Source: Acanthaster planci
Taxonomy: Eukaryota > Echinodermata > Asteroidea > Valvatida > Acanthasteridae
Assembly (NCBI RefSeq): GCF_001949145.1
Contig: NW_019091383.1
Span: 1,516,944 to 1,539,155, forward strand
Direction: 5' to 3'
Length of the DNA: 22,212 nt
Shown here: positions 20,378-22,212 of the stretch, in pieces
Layout: each line of letters starts with the position of its first letter
Position numbering within the stretch: position 1 is the first letter of the stretch
Position numbers and translations under genes: made by a program
The notes under the pieces: model-generated
What the model was told of the DNA's origin: nothing
Seen by the model: the letters and a program-made list of their open reading frames with translations, nothing else
Databases searched by the model: none

Positions 20378-21820
20378 GTACATGTACTATACATGTAAAA
20401 GACCTGCATGGACATGTAGTCTTGCCGATCTTGTTTGCAAAATGTAGCACATGGACTTCAGTTTACTGCAGTAAGGACAAGTTAACTGTGTAGAGATAAA
20501 TGTCAACGTTATTTAATAATACCGTTTTCTTTTTTGTTCTATCTTATTTCCAATATCCACAAGTGACTTTACAAGATTTCAAAGGATTGTTGCCTCAAAT
20601 TCTGAGTCATAATGGACTGCATTGGCCAAACCATGGCTTCTTTTGCCCAAACGACCAAAAATTCCTCCCTACAAGAACACTCTTCAACACTTCACTCAGT
20701 GTTCCCGTACAATGGCAGAGGAATTCTAAATCATGATAAATTTGCATTTTTCAAAATGCTCTACAGTTGACCTAAACAGCACAAGTTGATATCTTTAACG
20801 CTCTGAATGCTTTACACCATGAGATGCATTAACACAGATGTCAAAATCTCCACCTTTTTCTATGGTACTGATTGCCAGAGGAAATTTGTTATAGGTTGTC
20901 TGCAGTTGTAATGAATATGCCTCCATCTGTATGGGAGTTGCAGTCACTTAATGCTATGCCAATGAACCAAAAGAAACGATGCTCTATCCACTTGTTTTTA
21001 CTATTAAAATATCAATTCTTTCATAAAGCATCCCTGCAACATTTAATGGCATTTCAAACGCAAGTTGCAGCTTTTCCAAATCTTGGATATACATGTATAA
21101 GTGTGTGATCACTTTCACAAATTTAAAGAAACAAGGTGATGCACCTGTGAGTTAATAAATTATTCAGAGGTGCTGTAGTGATTATAAGCATTAAAAAAAA
21201 TCCCAAAAGGCAGTATTTTGGGGCATGAAAATGAGGGCACTGTACTAACAGCACGGATATAAAATTGGATGTAAATTCAAAGCATGGTTGGGACTGAACT
21301 TCTAAACCATTCATTTCAGTTACTTTTAGATTAAAGTAATGCTAGCAATCTGAAAATGCTTTGATAAATTTCTTTCTTTGGTAATTACCATTGATTGTAA
21401 ACTGGATCTTCGTCCTCATTCAATGTTGTCTTTCCAGTTCAACTTTGAAACATTACCAAAAAAACCCCAGAATTCTAGGCCTAAACATCAGCTGTTATAT
21501 TTAACTGTTCTTTACATAAAAATAATTGTGCCGAAACAAAAACCATTTTTGCAAAAAGATTTACACTTTAAAAATAAATCAGTTATGGTGATGAAAAGTT
21601 CTAGTCGAAGCTGCAGACTGAGTTCCATATTTGGTTCCAAAATGCCTAGCATTGTCCAGTCCTTGCTATACGTCACAGAAGTTCAAGTTCCTGGCTATAC
21701 GGCTCTGTATGAGCACTGGGTTCAGGTCTTCTTGCAAGACCGACAACAGAGAGCATCAGGGCCATCAGTTCTGTGAAGATTTGGAAAAAAAGGCACTTGG
21801 CAACAGTTGATATTGCTCAG
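20378..21820. other. Interval without recognised coding sequence
   Basis: Several open frames of 63-132 codons occur on both strands, but none has a recognisable domain, and the longest (+ strand, 21378-21776) overlaps the - strand 3' flank. The interval is probably the long 3' untranslated region of the - strand gene, or plain intergenic DNA. Confidence 0.3.
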
Positions 21821-21956
21821 CTACAAAGTCTTTGCTTCGACCTCCTGAGTAGTTTCAACTCCTGAAAGACAATCCTCACAAATCCATTTCTCATGACCAG
21901 GTCCAGCCTGCATGTATGTTGTAGGAACTTTCATGTTGTAAGTGTGCGGAGTACAT
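21821..21956 (-). CDS. Last coding exon of an unidentified cysteine-rich protein (partial gene)
   Basis: Reading on the - strand, a pyrimidine-rich acceptor (CACCTCTTCCAG) at about 21957-21968 is followed by one base completing a split codon and then 44 codons to a TAG stop at 21821-21823. The encoded tail begins CTPHTYNMKVPTTYMQAG, continues GHEKWICEDC and ends in an acidic, probably disordered segment (VETTQEVEAKTL). The His and Cys spacing, including WICEDC, suggests a small zinc-binding module, perhaps completed by the exon before it. Upstream on the - strand a GTAAGT donor lies at 22076-22071 with matching phase, preceded by a possible short exon (22077-22113) encoding two more cysteines. 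The rest of the gene lies beyond the window. I do not recognise the family. Confidence 0.5.
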
Positions 21957-22076
21957 CTGGAAGAGGTGCAAGATGATGAAAAAAGGCATATCAAATTAAC
22001 CTCAAAACTTCCGGGACTTAGAAATCAAATTCCCAGAACACGTTCATCCAAAATAAAAAGCCTACTTGCAACTTAC

Positions 22077-22113
22077 ATTGTGTTGTCGTGACAACTAATC
22101 ATGCCTTTACAAC
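22077..22113 (-). CDS. Possible short exon preceding the cysteine-rich last exon
   Basis: On the - strand this piece reads CKGMISCHDNT in the frame set by the following exon, ends at a consensus GTAAGT donor, and starts after an AG. A TGA in frame just upstream means the exon cannot extend further. The phases join correctly across the 120-base intron. A 37-base exon is unusual, so this is tentative; an ATG inside it could instead be a start codon. Confidence 0.25.
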
Positions 22114-22212
22114 CTCATTCTTTGGAACTCATAAACATAATAGGCATTTTCCATTAGTAAAAGTGGAGATGAAAGAATATGCTGCCTATATTGTCTCAAC
22201 TTAACCCTACCC

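Noticed and set aside
21378-21776. Longest + strand open frame in the window, 132 codons
   Set aside because: No domain or motif is recognisable, composition is rich in K, L and S as expected from AT-rich DNA, and it faces the more convincing - strand exon.
1-22212. tRNA, rRNA and CRISPR signals
   Set aside because: No tRNA B-box with a matching cloverleaf, no rRNA-like block and no regularly spaced direct repeats were found on reading both strands.

Overview
The window is animal nuclear DNA, most likely from a marine invertebrate and perhaps a deuterostome such as an echinoderm or lancelet. The evidence is spliced genes with GT..AG introns of about 150-1400 bases, AT-rich non-coding DNA full of short inverted-repeat elements, a C-type-lectin-like relic, and heavy over-use of the palindrome TACATGTA. 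The phylum is an inference; nothing in the sequence fixes it.

The main content is a tandem pair of seven-exon genes on the + strand, called A (5742-10280) and B (14415-19167). Both encode 2-oxoglutarate/Fe(II)-dependent dioxygenases of the isopenicillin N synthase-like class. I rebuilt both models exon by exon. Intron positions and phases match exactly (0,2,0,0,0,0). The predicted proteins are 314 and 318 residues, and both keep the HxD...H iron ligands and the RxS 2-oxoglutarate motif. The copies are old and diverged (39 of 60 residues identical in exon 5), yet exon 1 differs at only 5 of 168 bases. This suggests recent gene conversion or a constraint on that exon's DNA.

Layout: 1-285, copy of a dispersed repeat; 478-1212, decayed C-type lectin domain; 1213-4413, no gene seen, with a telomere-like hairpin and a CRE/CCAAT cluster; 4414-4806, first copy of a palindromic MITE family; 5437-5606, a long hairpin just before gene A; 5742-10280, gene A, whose first intron holds a second copy of each repeat; 10799-11294, a perfect-armed hairpin beside a third MITE copy; 12212-12692, a hAT-type non-autonomous transposon with an 8-base target duplication, sitting in a small open frame; 12972-14414, no clear gene; 14415-19167, gene B; 19394-19705, another terminal-inverted-repeat element; 21821-21956, the apparent last coding exon of an unidentified cysteine-rich protein on the - strand, convergent with gene B.

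The two dioxygenases probably act on related small molecules in the cytosol, since no signal peptide or membrane segment is visible. The substrate cannot be read from the sequence. No tRNA, rRNA or CRISPR array was seen.
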